Shown: positions 9,824 to 19,791 of the stretch, in pieces
How positions within the stretch are numbered: position 1 is the stretch's first letter
How the letters are laid out: each line of letters opens with the position of its first letter
Assembly (NCBI GenBank): GCA_002733765.1
Contig: NVWU01000011.1
Span: 117,021 to 181,020, forward strand
Source of the DNA: Colwellia sp.
Lineage (GTDB): Bacteria; Pseudomonadota; Gammaproteobacteria; Enterobacterales; Alteromonadaceae
DNA: 64,000 bases
Direction of reading: 5' to 3'
Translations under genes and position numbers: made by a program
Notes under the pieces: generated by a model
The model's database searches: none
What the model was told of the DNA's origin: nothing
The model's input: only the letters and a program-made list of their open reading frames with translations

Positions 9824-11320
9824 ATGAAATATAAAGACTTAAGAGATTTTATTAGTCAGCTTGAAAAAATAGGGCAATTGAAACGTATCACTGCACCTAT
9901 TTCAACTCACCTTGCCATGACTGAGATTAGCGACCGTACGCTGCGCGCTAAAGGACCTGCATTATTATTTGAGAATGCGGTAGATGAAAATGGTCAGACG
10001 CATACTATGCCAGTATTAACTAATTTATTTGGCACACCAGATAGAGTAGCGCTTGCTATGGGACAAGAAAATGTTGGCGCTTTACGTGATGTCGGTAAGT
10101 TATTGGCTATGCTTAAAGAACCTGAGCCACCAACCGGGTTTCGTGATGCTTTAGGTAAAATTCCTATTTATAAACAAGTGCTTAATATGCCCGTTAAAGT
10201 GATTAAAAAAGCACTTTGTCAGCAAATCGTGCTCAGTGGTGATGAGGTTGATTTAACCAAATTGCCGATTCAAACGTGCTGGCCAGGCGATGTTGCACCC
10301 TTAATTACTTGGGGCTTAACGATTACCAAAGGTCCTCATAAAGAGCGCCAAAATTTAGGGATTTATCGGCAGCAGGTATTATCTAAAAATAAAGTTATTA
10401 TGCGTTGGTTATCTCATCGTGGTGGTGCCTTAGATTTTCAAGAATTTAAGACAACTAACCCAGGTAAAAAGTATCCTGTTTCTGTTGCTTTAGGGGCAGA
10501 TCCTGCCACCATTCTAGGAGCAGTAACACCAGTGCCTGATACTTTATCAGAGTATGCTTTTGCCGGTTTATTACGTGGCTCTAAAACGGAAGTGACTAAA
10601 TCCATAAGTAATGATTTACAAGTGCCAGCAACGGCAGAAATTATTTTAGAAGGGTATTTAGATCCCGAAGAAACCGCGCCAGAAGGACCTTATGGTGATC
10701 ATACTGGTTACTACAACGAAGTTGATGATTTCCCTGTTTTTACCGTTACTCATATTACTATGCGTAAAGATCCTATTTATCATAGTACATACACAGGAAG
10801 GCCTCCAGATGAACCTGCAATTCTAGGGGTGGCATTAAATGAAGTGTTTGTACCTATTTTACAAAAGCAGTTTCCTGAGATTAAAGACTTCTATTTACCG
10901 CCAGAAGGCTGCTCTTATCGTTTAGCTATTGTCACTATCAAGAAGCAATATGCAGGTCACGCTAAGCGGGTAATGATGGGGGTTTGGTCGTTTTTGAGAC
11001 AATTTATGTATACTAAATTTGTCATCGTTTGTGATGATGATATTGATGCACGAAATTGGGAAGATGTGATTTGGGCAATGACGACGCGTATGGATCCAAG
11101 CCGAGATACGGTGCTAATTGAAAATACGCCGATAGATTATTTAGATTTTGCCTCGCCAGTTTCAGGTTTAGGATCTAAAATGGGATTAGATGCGACGAAT
11201 AAATGGCCGGGTGAAACAAATAGAGAATGGGGCGTCCCCATTGAAATGACTGACGAAATAAAGCAACAGATAGATGATATTTGGGATGATTTAGCTATTA
11301 TCCCTGAAGAAAATAATTAA
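9824..11320 (+). CDS. ubiD: 4-hydroxy-3-polyprenylbenzoate decarboxylase UbiD
   Basis: Prenylated-FMN-dependent decarboxylase of ubiquinone synthesis, converting 3-polyprenyl-4-hydroxybenzoate to 2-polyprenylphenol. From the chosen ATG the product has 498 residues and starts [15 protein letters not shown], like E. coli UbiD; an upstream GTG at 9779 would add 15 residues unlike the family. Conserved stretches include [16 protein letters not shown] (substrate/cofactor site with the catalytic Glu) and the [13 protein letters not shown] region. It is followed 17 bases later by fre, the E. coli order. UbiX, which makes the cofactor, is not in the window. Confidence 0.94.
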   Translation: MKYKDLRDFISQLEKIGQLKRITAPISTHLAMTEISDRTLRAKGPALLFENAVDENGQTHTMPVLTNLFGTPDRVALAMGQENVGALRDVGKLLAMLKEPEPPTGFRDALGKIPIYKQVLNMPVKVIKKALCQQIVLSGDEVDLTKLPIQTCWPGDVAPLITWGLTITKGPHKERQNLGIYRQQVLSKNKVIMRWLSHRGGALDFQEFKTTNPGKKYPVSVALGADPATILGAVTPVPDTLSEYAFAGLLRGSKTEVTKSISNDLQVPATAEIILEGYLDPEETAPEGPYGDHTGYYNEVDDFPVFTVTHITMRKDPIYHSTYTGRPPDEPAILGVALNEVFVPILQKQFPEIKDFYLPPEGCSYRLAIVTIKKQYAGHAKRVMMGVWSFLRQFMYTKFVIVCDDDIDARNWEDVIWAMTTRMDPSRDTVLIENTPIDYLDFASPVSGLGSKMGLDATNKWPGETNREWGVPIEMTDEIKQQIDDIWDDLAIIPEENN

Positions 11321-11337
11321 ATTAAAGAGATATATTA

Positions 11338-12057
11338 ATGAAAACAATTAGCTGTCAAATAGTGTCATTAACTTCACTTACGGCTCATGTGTTTAAGGTA
11401 CTGTTAAAACCCGAAGAAAAAGTAGATTTCATTGCTGGGCAGTATTTAAACTTTGTGATGAGTGATGAAGATAAACGTCCATTTTCTATTGCCAGTTCAC
11501 CTAATAGTGACTTGATTGAATTGCAAATAGGCGCATTTATTGCTGATAGCTATCCCATGCAGGTGATAGAATGTATCAAATCTGCACAAGCAGATGATAA
11601 ATCGGTCACTATCGAAATACCTTCAGGTAAAGCTCAGTTACGTACCGAGAGTGAACGTCCATTGCTATTGTTAGCAGGAGGTACAGGATTTTCTTATATC
11701 AAGTCAATGTTCGAGTACTTAGCAGAGCAAAAATCACAACGTCATATTATGGTGTATTGGGGCTTGCGTGAGTTAACTGCCGCTTATGAACTTGAAGAAA
11801 CAGCGGCAATAATTGCTAAGCTACCGCACGCTAACTTTATTCCCGTTATTGAAAATATAGATGAAAATGCTAACGAAAGGTGGCAAGGGAAAACAGGCTT
11901 AGTCCATCAAGCTGTCATGCATGACATTATTAGCCTAGAGCCTTATGATATTTACCTTGCGGGACGCTTTGAGATGGTAGGTGCTATTCGTAGTGACTTC
12001 GTTGAGCATGGTGCATTACTTGAGCATATGTATGCGGATGCTTTTGCTTTCATTTAA
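11338..12057 (+). CDS. fre: NAD(P)H-flavin reductase Fre
   Basis: Reduces free flavins with NAD(P)H; a ferredoxin-reductase-fold protein of the Fre/LuxG group. The 239-residue product shows the flavin-binding RPFSIASSP (about 47-55), the nucleotide-binding LLLAGGTGFSYIKSM (about 99-113), and a C-terminal YLAGRFEMV. It lies directly after ubiD, as in E. coli, with a probable shared transcript. LuxG-type function cannot be excluded by sequence alone, but there are no lux genes nearby. Confidence 0.92.
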   Translation: MKTISCQIVSLTSLTAHVFKVLLKPEEKVDFIAGQYLNFVMSDEDKRPFSIASSPNSDLIELQIGAFIADSYPMQVIECIKSAQADDKSVTIEIPSGKAQLRTESERPLLLLAGGTGFSYIKSMFEYLAEQKSQRHIMVYWGLRELTAAYELEETAAIIAKLPHANFIPVIENIDENANERWQGKTGLVHQAVMHDIISLEPYDIYLAGRFEMVGAIRSDFVEHGALLEHMYADAFAFI

Positions 12058-12075
12058 ATAGCTTAACGTACGTCT

Positions 12076-12122
12076 TATACCCGTTCCAGCTGAATCATGT
12101 ATATTCAAGTGGAACGGGTATA
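12076..12122. repeat. 47-bp palindromic repeat, copy 1
   Basis: Perfect 13-bp outer arms TATACCCGTTCCA/TGGAACGGGTATA with an inner GAAT/ATTC pair. Close copies lie at 38146-38192 and 54224-54270. It is placed in the fre-hemY convergent spacer and may also help terminate both. Confidence 0.9.
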
Positions 12123-12154
12123 GACCAATTTAAGTTATTATTTTAATTGGTCTA
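12121..12154. repeat. Inverted repeat next to palindrome copy 1
   Basis: TAGACCAATT (12121-12130) pairs perfectly with AATTGGTCTA (12145-12154), abutting the 47-bp palindrome. It forms a second hairpin between the convergent genes. Confidence 0.7.
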
Positions 12155-12234
12155 AGTTGACGTTATTAAGGTTGTTGAACATTTACGGTTTAAAGATTTA
12201 TATTCCGTTGTGATCTATTTAAAGGTACCTTAAT

Positions 12235-13437
12235 TCAACTATAGGCTTGAACCTTAACCCACACTTCATTTGCTGCTTGGTGTTGACCTTCTTCTGTTAG
12301 GGCTTTAGCGAAAGCTTGTAAATCTTGCTTATCGTATTGTTGACCTTCAAGTTTAATTAAACTGCCAAAGGCTTTTTCTGCCATTGACCATTGCCCACTC
12401 ATTAGGGCTAAATGACCCAAACAACTTAACCATTGCGGATTTTGGCTATTACTATGAAGATGTTTTTGTACTAAGGCTATCAACGGCTCACTCTGCTTAA
12501 TTGATAATGAGCGTAAATGTTTAAGAAAACGGTCATTAGGCTTGTTTTTCAACATAGGGGTAATGAGCTTGATTAATGGTTCATTGATGTTTTGCTCAGC
12601 TAATACCTGGCAATAAGCAAATAAAGCCGCTTCTCGTTTTCTTACTTTACGGCCAAGTGACTGCCAATAATTAAGTAAACTTCTTTGGTCTTGTTTACTG
12701 ATAATATGGTTAAATGCGCCATAATAAGTTTTTGCTTCCCATGCTTGTACTGTTTCATCTGTAATTGTTTTTTCTTTGCGGACAATATTTAAATAATCTA
12801 CCGCCGACTCAAAGCGTTTTTCAATTAAACATAAATCAACTTCCAGTGCTAATAATCGAGCATCGTGACCAATTTTCTTATGGTTTTCATCAATTAATAG
12901 TCGTGCTTTTTTATATGCATCGGTTGAATCTTGATTCATTAACAGTTTTATTTTTACAATAACACTGGCTAAATCGGACACTGCTAATTTTGCAGTTTCT
13001 TGTTCTAATAAGGCTAAATAGTGATTGGTGTTAGTATCAAGTTTTTGTTTTGCTGAAGCTGCAGCGGCAAGTAAATAAGCGCTTTGTTGGCGTTTAGCGG
13101 GTTCCGCACTTTTAGCAAATAGCTGCTCTGCGCCTTGATAATCCTCTAACATATAGGCAGCGAGGCCTTTGTTGAAATTGGCAATGCCACGCCTTCTGCT
13201 AGCAAAGGCTAAAATATTAAATGCTTTGAAGCTTATATTTAAGCTACCACGTAGTACGTTGTAGAGAATAAAAGCGGTAATAGTGAAGAGAGATAACATT
13301 ATCAGTGCTGAAAGTATGGTTAACTCGATAATGGTTTCACCCATAGCAATTAAAATATAGCCTTTTTCATCAATCAATAGTGGGCTAAGGGCTAAAACAG
13401 CAAAAAATAATATAATGATAGCAATAAAACGGATCAT
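12235..13437 (-). CDS. hemY: HemY family inner-membrane TPR protein
   Basis: Membrane-anchored protein encoded with hemCDX in gammaproteobacteria; despite the name it is not protoporphyrinogen oxidase, and its role in haem synthesis is unsettled. The 400-residue product has two N-terminal membrane helices (about 3-20 and 38-62) and a long helical TPR-like remainder. Its start overlaps the hemX stop by 4 bases, so it is translationally coupled as the last gene of the hemC operon. Confidence 0.88.
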   Translation of the reverse strand: MIRFIAIIILFFAVLALSPLLIDEKGYILIAMGETIIELTILSALIMLSLFTITAFILYNVLRGSLNISFKAFNILAFASRRRGIANFNKGLAAYMLEDYQGAEQLFAKSAEPAKRQQSAYLLAAAASAKQKLDTNTNHYLALLEQETAKLAVSDLASVIVKIKLLMNQDSTDAYKKARLLIDENHKKIGHDARLLALEVDLCLIEKRFESAVDYLNIVRKEKTITDETVQAWEAKTYYGAFNHIISKQDQRSLLNYWQSLGRKVRKREAALFAYCQVLAEQNINEPLIKLITPMLKNKPNDRFLKHLRSLSIKQSEPLIALVQKHLHSNSQNPQWLSCLGHLALMSGQWSMAEKAFGSLIKLEGQQYDKQDLQAFAKALTEEGQHQAANEVWVKVQAYS

Positions 13438-14897
13438 ATTATGCCCTCAACGTTAGGCTGAACATCCGGTTGCTTAGGCAATGATTTTTCAGGTTCAGTC
13501 TTTATTGCGTCAGATTGCTGCTCCGTAGGTGTTGTTTCAGCATCATTCTGTGTGGGTAAAGGTGATGATTTTTCAGGTTCAGTCTTTATTGCGTCAGATT
13601 GCTGCTCTGTAGGTGTTGTTTCAGCATCATTCTGTTTGGGTAAAGGGGATGGTTTTTTAGGTTCAGCCTTTACTGCGTTAGGTTGTGTCTCTGGGTGTGT
13701 TTCTTTAGCGCCATCCAGTTGTTTGGGTAAAGGAGATGATTGTTCAGGTTCAAAGGATTGATTTCTCAGCTCTATTCTGAGGGCAGTTAACGATTTTAAT
13801 TTATTTGGATAATCATAACTAACACGTTTTGTTTGCAAGTTAGTTAATGATTGTAGGAAATGTTGATTAGTTCCATCTTCCAGATCAAAGAACTCAGTAA
13901 TCCATTGTTGAATATCGGTTAACGCTTGCTGGTAAATATCAGCTTTGCGCTCACTCGCTGCCCATAAAGCCAATTGAACTTTTAAATTTAAGTTTTGTCT
14001 TAAATGCTGCTGTTGCTCTGGAGATATCAGTGGTTTAATCATTCCTGTTCTTTGACGAACACGAATAAAGTCATCAAGGAACTTTTCCCATGTTTTGCTT
14101 AAATTGGCTTGCCAATCATTAATATCATTCGACAATTCAGTATTGTTTTTATCCGTGTTAGCATTAACATCCACCATAGCTAAAGGCAGCTCTGCTACTT
14201 GTTTGTTCATTGCCATCAATGTTAAAACAATCTCGTCAGTTTGCAACGTAGGCATCAATTCAAGTGATTTAATATCTAGGTGAACTAATTCACGAACCGG
14301 TAAAAAAGTAGGGTCGTTCAAGTCGGCTAAGCGAACATCGGCATTCTTTAATAAACCAATTGCGGCGGCGGTGTCCTGTTCTAACCATAAAGTTCTAGAT
14401 GCAATACGGATGAGATATTCAGCTTCATGCAATAGCCAATCACTGGGTTGACGTTGTTTAACCTTACGCTCTAGTTGAATTACCATTGCATCAAGCTTTG
14501 TTATTTTTGCGTGATTGTTATTGTTAGCTTGAGTTGTTACTTGTTGCAGTTGTCTAGCAAACGTTTTTTGTTGCTCGGTCAATGCCTGCTTTATTTGGGC
14601 TTGATATTGGTTAAATGTCGCCGTATTTTTATTATCAATCTGTTCAGTAAGCTTTATTGTCAATAATAGGCTCTGTTGTTGCTGCCAAAAATAGTGAACA
14701 GCGGTACTACCTAACGCGATAACAATTGCAACGAGTGCTAATTTCGACACTTTACTTTTATTATTGTCTGCCGTTTCTTTTGTTGAAACTTCTTTGGCTG
14801 TTACTTTGCTAGTGACTTTAGCTGTTTTCTTGGTAGGTGCTTGGGTGTCAGTGTTTTTTGCTGACTCAGTGGTTAATGGCGTTTTTTTATCAGTCAT
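13434..14897 (-). CDS. hemX: HemX family membrane protein with repetitive C-terminus
   Basis: Once annotated as a uroporphyrinogen-III methyltransferase, this family lacks the methyltransferase fold; its real role is unclear. The 487-residue product has a Lys/Thr-rich cytoplasmic start, one membrane helix (about 50-70), a coiled coil, and a conserved helical domain to about residue 385. The last 100 residues are unusual: roughly three copies of a 28-residue Pro/Glu/Gln-rich unit containing SSPLP and NDAETTPTEQQSDAIKTEPEK, encoded by an 84-bp tandem repeat. It overlaps hemY by 4 bases. Confidence 0.86.
   Translation of the reverse strand: MTDKKTPLTTESAKNTDTQAPTKKTAKVTSKVTAKEVSTKETADNNKSKVSKLALVAIVIALGSTAVHYFWQQQQSLLLTIKLTEQIDNKNTATFNQYQAQIKQALTEQQKTFARQLQQVTTQANNNNHAKITKLDAMVIQLERKVKQRQPSDWLLHEAEYLIRIASRTLWLEQDTAAAIGLLKNADVRLADLNDPTFLPVRELVHLDIKSLELMPTLQTDEIVLTLMAMNKQVAELPLAMVDVNANTDKNNTELSNDINDWQANLSKTWEKFLDDFIRVRQRTGMIKPLISPEQQQHLRQNLNLKVQLALWAASERKADIYQQALTDIQQWITEFFDLEDGTNQHFLQSLTNLQTKRVSYDYPNKLKSLTALRIELRNQSFEPEQSSPLPKQLDGAKETHPETQPNAVKAEPKKPSPLPKQNDAETTPTEQQSDAIKTEPEKSSPLPTQNDAETTPTEQQSDAIKTEPEKSLPKQPDVQPNVEGII
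13481..13751. repeat. 84-bp tandem repeat inside hemX
   Basis: Units begin near 13481, 13565 and 13649, with a partial fourth near 13736. The first two are almost identical and the third has diverged and gained one codon. The period is a multiple of three, so copy-number change keeps the frame. Confidence 0.88.
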
Positions 14898-15056
14898 TTT
14901 TCATTCCATTATTGAATTTTAATAATTATTCATTAAACGCTGGAAAGCGAATCATTTCGGTAATTTCTTAATCCGAAAGCTTAGTTATTCCCATACCATT
15001 TCCTCGATTAAGATACCTCGAAGATAACAGATGGTGAATAGAGTCAATTTTATAGG

Positions 15057-15845
15057 TTAACGCTTATTCTCAATAAATGCTTGCAGCGTAGTACTAATTG
15101 CTTGTTCATTAGCGCCGTCACTCTGTATAACATTTGCTAAACCAAGCTGTTGGGCATGGCTGGCAATACGCTTACTTGCTACTAACCAAATACACTGCTC
15201 TCGCCAGTGTTTAGTTATGTCATTATCGATAGCTAGGTTAGTGACTTGTGTTAATTCGACAAGTTTCTCTAATAGTGCGTTACTGGTAACGACAATACAA
15301 TTAATTTTTTCTTCATACCATTGCTTGTTTATATGTTTAGGAAATGTTCGCCATACCCTTTGATAGCTTTCAAGATAATGTATTGTTGCGCCACGCTTAA
15401 TTAACTCTATTGCCAAGTGTTCCCTACCACCATTACCACGTACTATCGTGATATTTTTATTGGATAGATCTTCATTTAGTATATTTAAGGCTAATATACC
15501 TTCGCTATTTTCTTGAGAAGGGCATTGTATATTTTTACATGTTAGTGCTTGCAGCGCGGCTTTTGTTGCTTTACCTACGGCAATAATATGTTGATATTGC
15601 CAGTGTGTCGATACGACGTTAGCATGGGAAAATTCAACGGCGGCAACACTAACAAAAATTATAATGTCGGCAGTTGTTAACAGTTTTTTACTTTGTTTGT
15701 GATCAGCTAAAGGCTGATAGTCGAATAGCGGTTGACTAACGCAAGCGATACCTTGTTCATTAAGTAACAAGATTAATGCTTGCGCTTTTTTTGTTGGCCG
15801 CACAACTAAAACGTTAAGCGGATAAAGGCTATTGGTTGTCTGCAT
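15057..15845 (-). CDS. hemD: Uroporphyrinogen-III synthase
   Basis: Closes hydroxymethylbilane with inversion of ring D to give uroporphyrinogen III. The 262-residue product has the weakly conserved two-domain HemD character: an N-terminal [12 protein letters not shown], the GKATKAAL stretch, and a mid-region [19 protein letters not shown]. The family diverges fast, so the call leans on position: it overlaps the hemC end by 17 bases and precedes hemX. A 159-base gap separates it from hemX. Confidence 0.9.
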   Translation of the reverse strand: MQTTNSLYPLNVLVVRPTKKAQALILLLNEQGIACVSQPLFDYQPLADHKQSKKLLTTADIIIFVSVAAVEFSHANVVSTHWQYQHIIAVGKATKAALQALTCKNIQCPSQENSEGILALNILNEDLSNKNITIVRGNGGREHLAIELIKRGATIHYLESYQRVWRTFPKHINKQWYEEKINCIVVTSNALLEKLVELTQVTNLAIDNDITKHWREQCIWLVASKRIASHAQQLGLANVIQSDGANEQAISTTLQAFIENKR

Positions 15846-16764
15846 AAACCTGTTTTAAAATTTTATCCGCACCGCGGCTAAGTAATTCTTGTGCGAGGGT
15901 ATTACCTAATACTTCACCTTGCTCAACAGGGCCTGTAATTTCGCTTTTAATTATTTCACTTCCATCTACTGCGCCAACTAAGCCGCGTAGGTGAACATCT
16001 TTACCATCAGCTGAAATAACACTATAACTAGCAATAGGCACCTGACAGCCACCTTCTAATGCTTTATTCATCGCTCGTTCGGTTAGTACACGGATACGAG
16101 TAGTGTTACATTCAAGAGGTGCTAATAAAGCTTTAATTGTATCGTCATCAATACGACACTCAATACCAACAGCACCTTGGCCATTAGCAGGCAACATCTC
16201 TTCTGGTTCTATAGTTTGGGCAATACGATCGCTCATTTTTAAACGAATTAAACCAGCAGCAGCTAAAATAATTGCGTCATACTGCCCTTCATCTAATTTT
16301 TTTAAACGGGTATTTACGTTACCGCGTAGATCTCTAATATCGAGATCCGGTCGGTTAGCTTTTAATTGGCATTGGCGACGTAAACTCGAGGTCCCAACAA
16401 TAGCACCTTGAGGTAAATCACTTAGGTTAGCATAAGTATTTGAAACAAAAGCATCACGGGGATCCTCGCGAGGACAAATCACCTCTAAATCTAAACCGTC
16501 AGGGAAGTCTACGGGTACATCTTTCATTGAATGAACGGCAATGTCAGCTCGGTTTTCAAGCATGGCTACTTCAAGCTCTTTAACAAACAGACCTTTACCG
16601 CCTACTTTTGCCAACGGTGTATCCAAAATAATATCGCCTTTGGTGGTCATAGGTACAAGTACAACATTAATGTCTTGGTGAAAGTGTTCTAATTGTGCTT
16701 TTACGTATTCTGCTTGCCATAAGGCTAGGGCGCTTTTACGTGTTGCTATTCGTACTGTAGTCAT
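15829..16764 (-). CDS. hemC: Porphobilinogen deaminase (hydroxymethylbilane synthase)
   Basis: Polymerises four porphobilinogens to hydroxymethylbilane using a dipyrromethane cofactor. The start chosen is the ATG giving [17 protein letters not shown]; a TTG five codons upstream is possible but less likely. Visible are the Arg-rich active-site stretches [11 protein letters not shown] and [16 protein letters not shown], the catalytic Asp in VHSMKDVP, and the cofactor cysteine in EGGCQVPIA. About 311 residues, normal for the family. It heads hemCDXY and is preceded on the same strand by cyaY. Confidence 0.95.
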   Translation of the reverse strand: MTTVRIATRKSALALWQAEYVKAQLEHFHQDINVVLVPMTTKGDIILDTPLAKVGGKGLFVKELEVAMLENRADIAVHSMKDVPVDFPDGLDLEVICPREDPRDAFVSNTYANLSDLPQGAIVGTSSLRRQCQLKANRPDLDIRDLRGNVNTRLKKLDEGQYDAIILAAAGLIRLKMSDRIAQTIEPEEMLPANGQGAVGIECRIDDDTIKALLAPLECNTTRIRVLTERAMNKALEGGCQVPIASYSVISADGKDVHLRGLVGAVDGSEIIKSEITGPVEQGEVLGNTLAQELLSRGADKILKQVYADNQ

Positions 16765-16788
16765 ATGTCTTGTTCTCAAAAGTTTATG

Positions 16789-17109
16789 CTATTGTGCAGT
16801 TAGGGTTATTTCGGTATCGGCCTGCTTGCTTACTGCGGCGGATAAAAATTGCCAAAATTCACCACCACCACGTTTATCGGTCCAAACATCATCGCTAAAG
16901 GAAAAATGGTGGCCATTAAATTTAGTTGCTACCCAAATTTCATGTAAAGGTGCTTGCTTGTTTATAATGATTTTAGTGCTGTTTTTAAACGTTAGTGTTA
17001 ATAAGCCACCAACGCCTTCATAATCTATATCAACACCACATTCTTCAATTGATTCTTCAACGGCAAGTAATAGATCTTCAGCGATTAAATTGTATTGACT
17101 ATCGTTCAT
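16789..17109 (-). CDS. cyaY: Iron donor protein CyaY (bacterial frataxin)
   Basis: Small acidic iron-binding protein that modulates Fe-S cluster assembly by IscS/IscU. The 106-residue product has the acidic first helix (DLLLAVEESIEECGVDIDYE) and the strand motifs LTLTFKNSTKIIINKQ and WVATKFNGHHFSF of the family. It lies 24 bases upstream of hemC on the same strand, so iron delivery and haem synthesis may share a transcript. In E. coli cyaY is instead separated from hemC by cyaA, which is absent here. Confidence 0.94.
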   Translation of the reverse strand: MNDSQYNLIAEDLLLAVEESIEECGVDIDYEGVGGLLTLTFKNSTKIIINKQAPLHEIWVATKFNGHHFSFSDDVWTDKRGGGEFWQFLSAAVSKQADTEITLTAQ

Positions 17110-17234
17110 TGGCTTTCTTTAGTTGTTTGGGGGATCAGCATGTGAGTATAATACCAATCAACTGAGATAAATATAACAACTAAGTTAAGTACAAAGCTTG
17201 ATTTAGACAACTTTCATGGCAAAAACTGGTAATC

Positions 17235-17411
17235 ATGCATTCAATTAAACACTTTTCTTTTTTGTTCACCTGCTTATTAATGAGTGCGCTACTCTCCGCC
17301 TGTGGTTCTAAAGGTGATCTATATCAAGTTGTTGGGCCAGAATCAAAACAAAGTAATACGGTAAAAGAGCCTCAACAAAAAAATATAGATACTATAGAGA
17401 AGTTGCAATAA
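17235..17411 (+). CDS. lptM: LptM (YifL) small outer-membrane lipoprotein
   Basis: A 58-residue lipoprotein. The signal peptide ends in the lipobox LSAC (residues 20-23), followed by GSKGDLYQ, the short conserved motif of YifL/LptM. Enterobacterial LptM helps LptD mature in the outer membrane. Its stop codon shares one base with the dapF start (TAATG), and the yifL-dapF pairing is conserved in gammaproteobacteria, which supports a gene this short. It is divergent from cyaY. Confidence 0.85.
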   Translation: MHSIKHFSFLFTCLLMSALLSACGSKGDLYQVVGPESKQSNTVKEPQQKNIDTIEKLQ

Positions 17412-18241
17412 TGTTAGTAAATTTTTCTAAAATGCATGGCTTAGGTAACGATTTTTTAGTACTAGATAATGTAACGCAAAATGTTTATTTATCTAATGAA
17501 CAAATTGCTAAATTAGCTAATAGAAACTTTGGTGTTGGTTTTGATCAATTATTAATTGTTGAGCCGCCTTACGATCCCGATTTAGACTTCCATTATCGAA
17601 TTTTTAATGCGGATGGTAGCGAGGTAAATCAATGTGGCAATGGTGCTCGTTGTTTTGCACGCTTTGTGCGCATGAAAGGTTTATGTAATAAAAATAAAAT
17701 TAAAGTTACTACGGCTGCAGGCAAAATGACTTTATTTATTGAGCGAGATGGTAATGTTTCGGTAACAATGCCAGTACCACAATTTGAACCGGCTAAAATT
17801 CCTTTTATCGCACAAAAATCGGAAGGAACGTATATTTTACGCAGTGAATCAGAAACGGTACTTTGTGGTGCTGTTTCTTTAGGAAATCCTCATTGTGTGG
17901 TAACCGTTGATAATGTACTTGAAGCGCCTGTTGCTACTTTAGGTAAAGAATTGTCATTACACGAACGTTTTCCTGAACAGGCTAATGTTGGTTTTATGGA
18001 AATTGTCGCGCCAAACCAAATTAAACTACGTGTCTATGAACGTGGTGCGGCGGAAACGTTGGCGTGTGGAAGTGGCGCTTGTGCTGCGGTTGTTATTGGT
18101 CAAATGCAAAAAAAATTGAACCGACAAGTAACGGTTGAGTTACCTGGTGGAAAATTAAGAATTTATTGGAAAGGCCCAGGACATCCAGTAAAAATGTCTG
18201 GTCCGGCAGTACATGTATTTGATGGTCAGCTGTCTATATAA
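17411..18241 (+). CDS. dapF: Diaminopimelate epimerase
   Basis: Converts LL- to meso-diaminopimelate for lysine and peptidoglycan. The 276-residue product contains both catalytic cysteines in their usual settings, [12 protein letters not shown] (about 73-84) and [12 protein letters not shown] (about 217-228), plus the N-terminal [13 protein letters not shown]. It overlaps lptM by one base and is followed nine bases later by the DUF484 gene, matching the E. coli order. Confidence 0.97.
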   Translation: MLVNFSKMHGLGNDFLVLDNVTQNVYLSNEQIAKLANRNFGVGFDQLLIVEPPYDPDLDFHYRIFNADGSEVNQCGNGARCFARFVRMKGLCNKNKIKVTTAAGKMTLFIERDGNVSVTMPVPQFEPAKIPFIAQKSEGTYILRSESETVLCGAVSLGNPHCVVTVDNVLEAPVATLGKELSLHERFPEQANVGFMEIVAPNQIKLRVYERGAAETLACGSGACAAVVIGQMQKKLNRQVTVELPGGKLRIYWKGPGHPVKMSGPAVHVFDGQLSI

Positions 18242-18250
18242 TTACAAAAT

Positions 18251-18952
18251 ATGAAGAAGATTTTTATGAAAAATGAACAAACAGTGACAAGTATTGATGA
18301 TTTACCGCTAACTGATGAGTTGGTAAGCACTTACCTACAAGATAACCCAGAGTTCTTTAATCGTAATAATGAATTGATGACCGGGTTAAGATTAATGGAT
18401 CATCAGCGGGGTACTGTGTCTTTAGTTGAAAGGCAACAACAGCAATTGAGACAGCAAGTACATAATTTAGAAGATGAAATTACCCAATTAATGTCAGTTG
18501 CTAGTCATAATGAAAATTTATTTATGCTTTATAGTGACTTATATTTGCGATTATTAGACTGTAAATCAGCAAATGAATTACTGGATTGTTTAACACAAAC
18601 TACTAAAGAATTACTCTCCTTATCCGCTTTTAAATTGTGTTTGGTTAACGCTGTTGATATTGCCCATGACAGTTTGTCAAAGAACGACTGTCAAGGTGTG
18701 ATGCAAAACCGTTTATCAAACAGTGATTACTACTTTGGACGTTTACAGCAAAGTGAGCAACAACTCATATTTTCTGATAATTGCGCCGGCTCCGTGGTAT
18801 TAGTAAAACTAGTACATGATGATTGTGATCTAGGGTTTTTAGCCATTAGTAGTGATGATGCCCATCATTTTGATCCGCGTATGGATACTTTATTACTTAG
18901 CCAATTTAAGCGTTTAGTGGCTAAGTTATTGAAACAGCATTTAGCTGTTTAA
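18251..18952 (+). CDS. yigA: DUF484 family protein (YigA-like)
   Basis: Protein of unknown function from the dapF-xerC neighbourhood; the fold resembles a GAF domain. The 233-residue product has the typical start (LVSTYLQDNPEFF, about 25-37), an LxxxxxxxGTVSLVERQ segment, a coiled coil (about 60-82) and a C-terminal GAF-like half. A second ATG at 18266 with AAGAAGA upstream could be the true start. XerC, normally next in line, is missing: the next gene 96 bases on is the HAD hydrolase. Confidence 0.88.
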   Translation: MKKIFMKNEQTVTSIDDLPLTDELVSTYLQDNPEFFNRNNELMTGLRLMDHQRGTVSLVERQQQQLRQQVHNLEDEITQLMSVASHNENLFMLYSDLYLRLLDCKSANELLDCLTQTTKELLSLSAFKLCLVNAVDIAHDSLSKNDCQGVMQNRLSNSDYYFGRLQQSEQQLIFSDNCAGSVVLVKLVHDDCDLGFLAISSDDAHHFDPRMDTLLLSQFKRLVAKLLKQHLAV

Positions 18953-19047
18953 TGACACCGTTTGACATTGCTTTAGTCTGAATTAGCCTACCGATCAGTA
19001 AACGCTAACAACAGATAATCGCACTGAAATAAGACCGACAGGACCAT

Positions 19048-19791
19048 ATGAAATTTTACCGCCACTTAACCGAAATCAAAGCGATTAGCTTTGATTTAGA
19101 TGACACCTTATACAGTAACAAGCCGGTAATGCAGGCAATTGAACAAAAGATGATAGCCTACTTTTCGGCCTTACCTATTTTAAATAATATTATGCCTGCA
19201 CAGCAGAATTTTTTGGATGTGCACTTTTGGTCTAATTTTCGCCATCAAGCCATTTTAAAGCAACCTGATTTAGCACATGATGTGGTGCAAGTGCGTTTGG
19301 TTAGTTATCAATTAGGTTTTATATCGCTTGGTTTAGCTGAAGATATTGCTCAACAGCAGGCGCAAGCGGCGTTGGATTATTTTATAGAGTTGCGTAGCGA
19401 TTTTACTGTTCCTGAACAAAGTAAAAAACTTCTGGCCAATTTAAGCGAAAAATACATCTTAATCGCCATCAGTAATGGTAATGTAGATACTAAAGCGTTA
19501 GGTATCTCACAGCACTTTCGATATATCTATCATGCGGGCTGGCAAATGGATGGCAGTTTGCTTAAACAAAAACCTGCGAGTGATATGTTTACGTTAGCCT
19601 GCCATGAATTAGCGATAAAACCGTCGCAATTACTGCATGTTGGTGATTGTGGTCGTTCCGATATTCAAGGGGCATTGCGAGCTGGTTGCCAGACCGCTTG
19701 GCTGTCTTGTTATGATGTTGGTATGCCTCTCACCGTGCTTCCTCATATTGAAATAACCAATGTGAACCAGCTTAGGTTATTATTTGAATAA
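19048..19791 (+). CDS. yigB: HAD family hydrolase YigB
   Basis: Haloacid-dehalogenase-fold phosphatase; E. coli YigB dephosphorylates 5-amino-6-(5-phosphoribitylamino)uracil in riboflavin synthesis, among other substrates. Motif I is FDLDDTLY (about 15-22), motif II ISNGN, then the conserved lysine in KQKPASDMF and motif IV HVGDCGRSDIQGA. 247 residues, normal length. It follows DUF484 and is terminated by a hairpin shared with the convergent PEP-CTERM gene. Confidence 0.9.
   Translation: MKFYRHLTEIKAISFDLDDTLYSNKPVMQAIEQKMIAYFSALPILNNIMPAQQNFLDVHFWSNFRHQAILKQPDLAHDVVQVRLVSYQLGFISLGLAEDIAQQQAQAALDYFIELRSDFTVPEQSKKLLANLSEKYILIAISNGNVDTKALGISQHFRYIYHAGWQMDGSLLKQKPASDMFTLACHELAIKPSQLLHVGDCGRSDIQGALRAGCQTAWLSCYDVGMPLTVLPHIEITNVNQLRLLFE

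Noticed and set aside
13552..13761. 69-codon plus-strand frame in hemX
   Set aside because: It is the reverse-strand shadow of the 84-bp tandem repeat of hemX.
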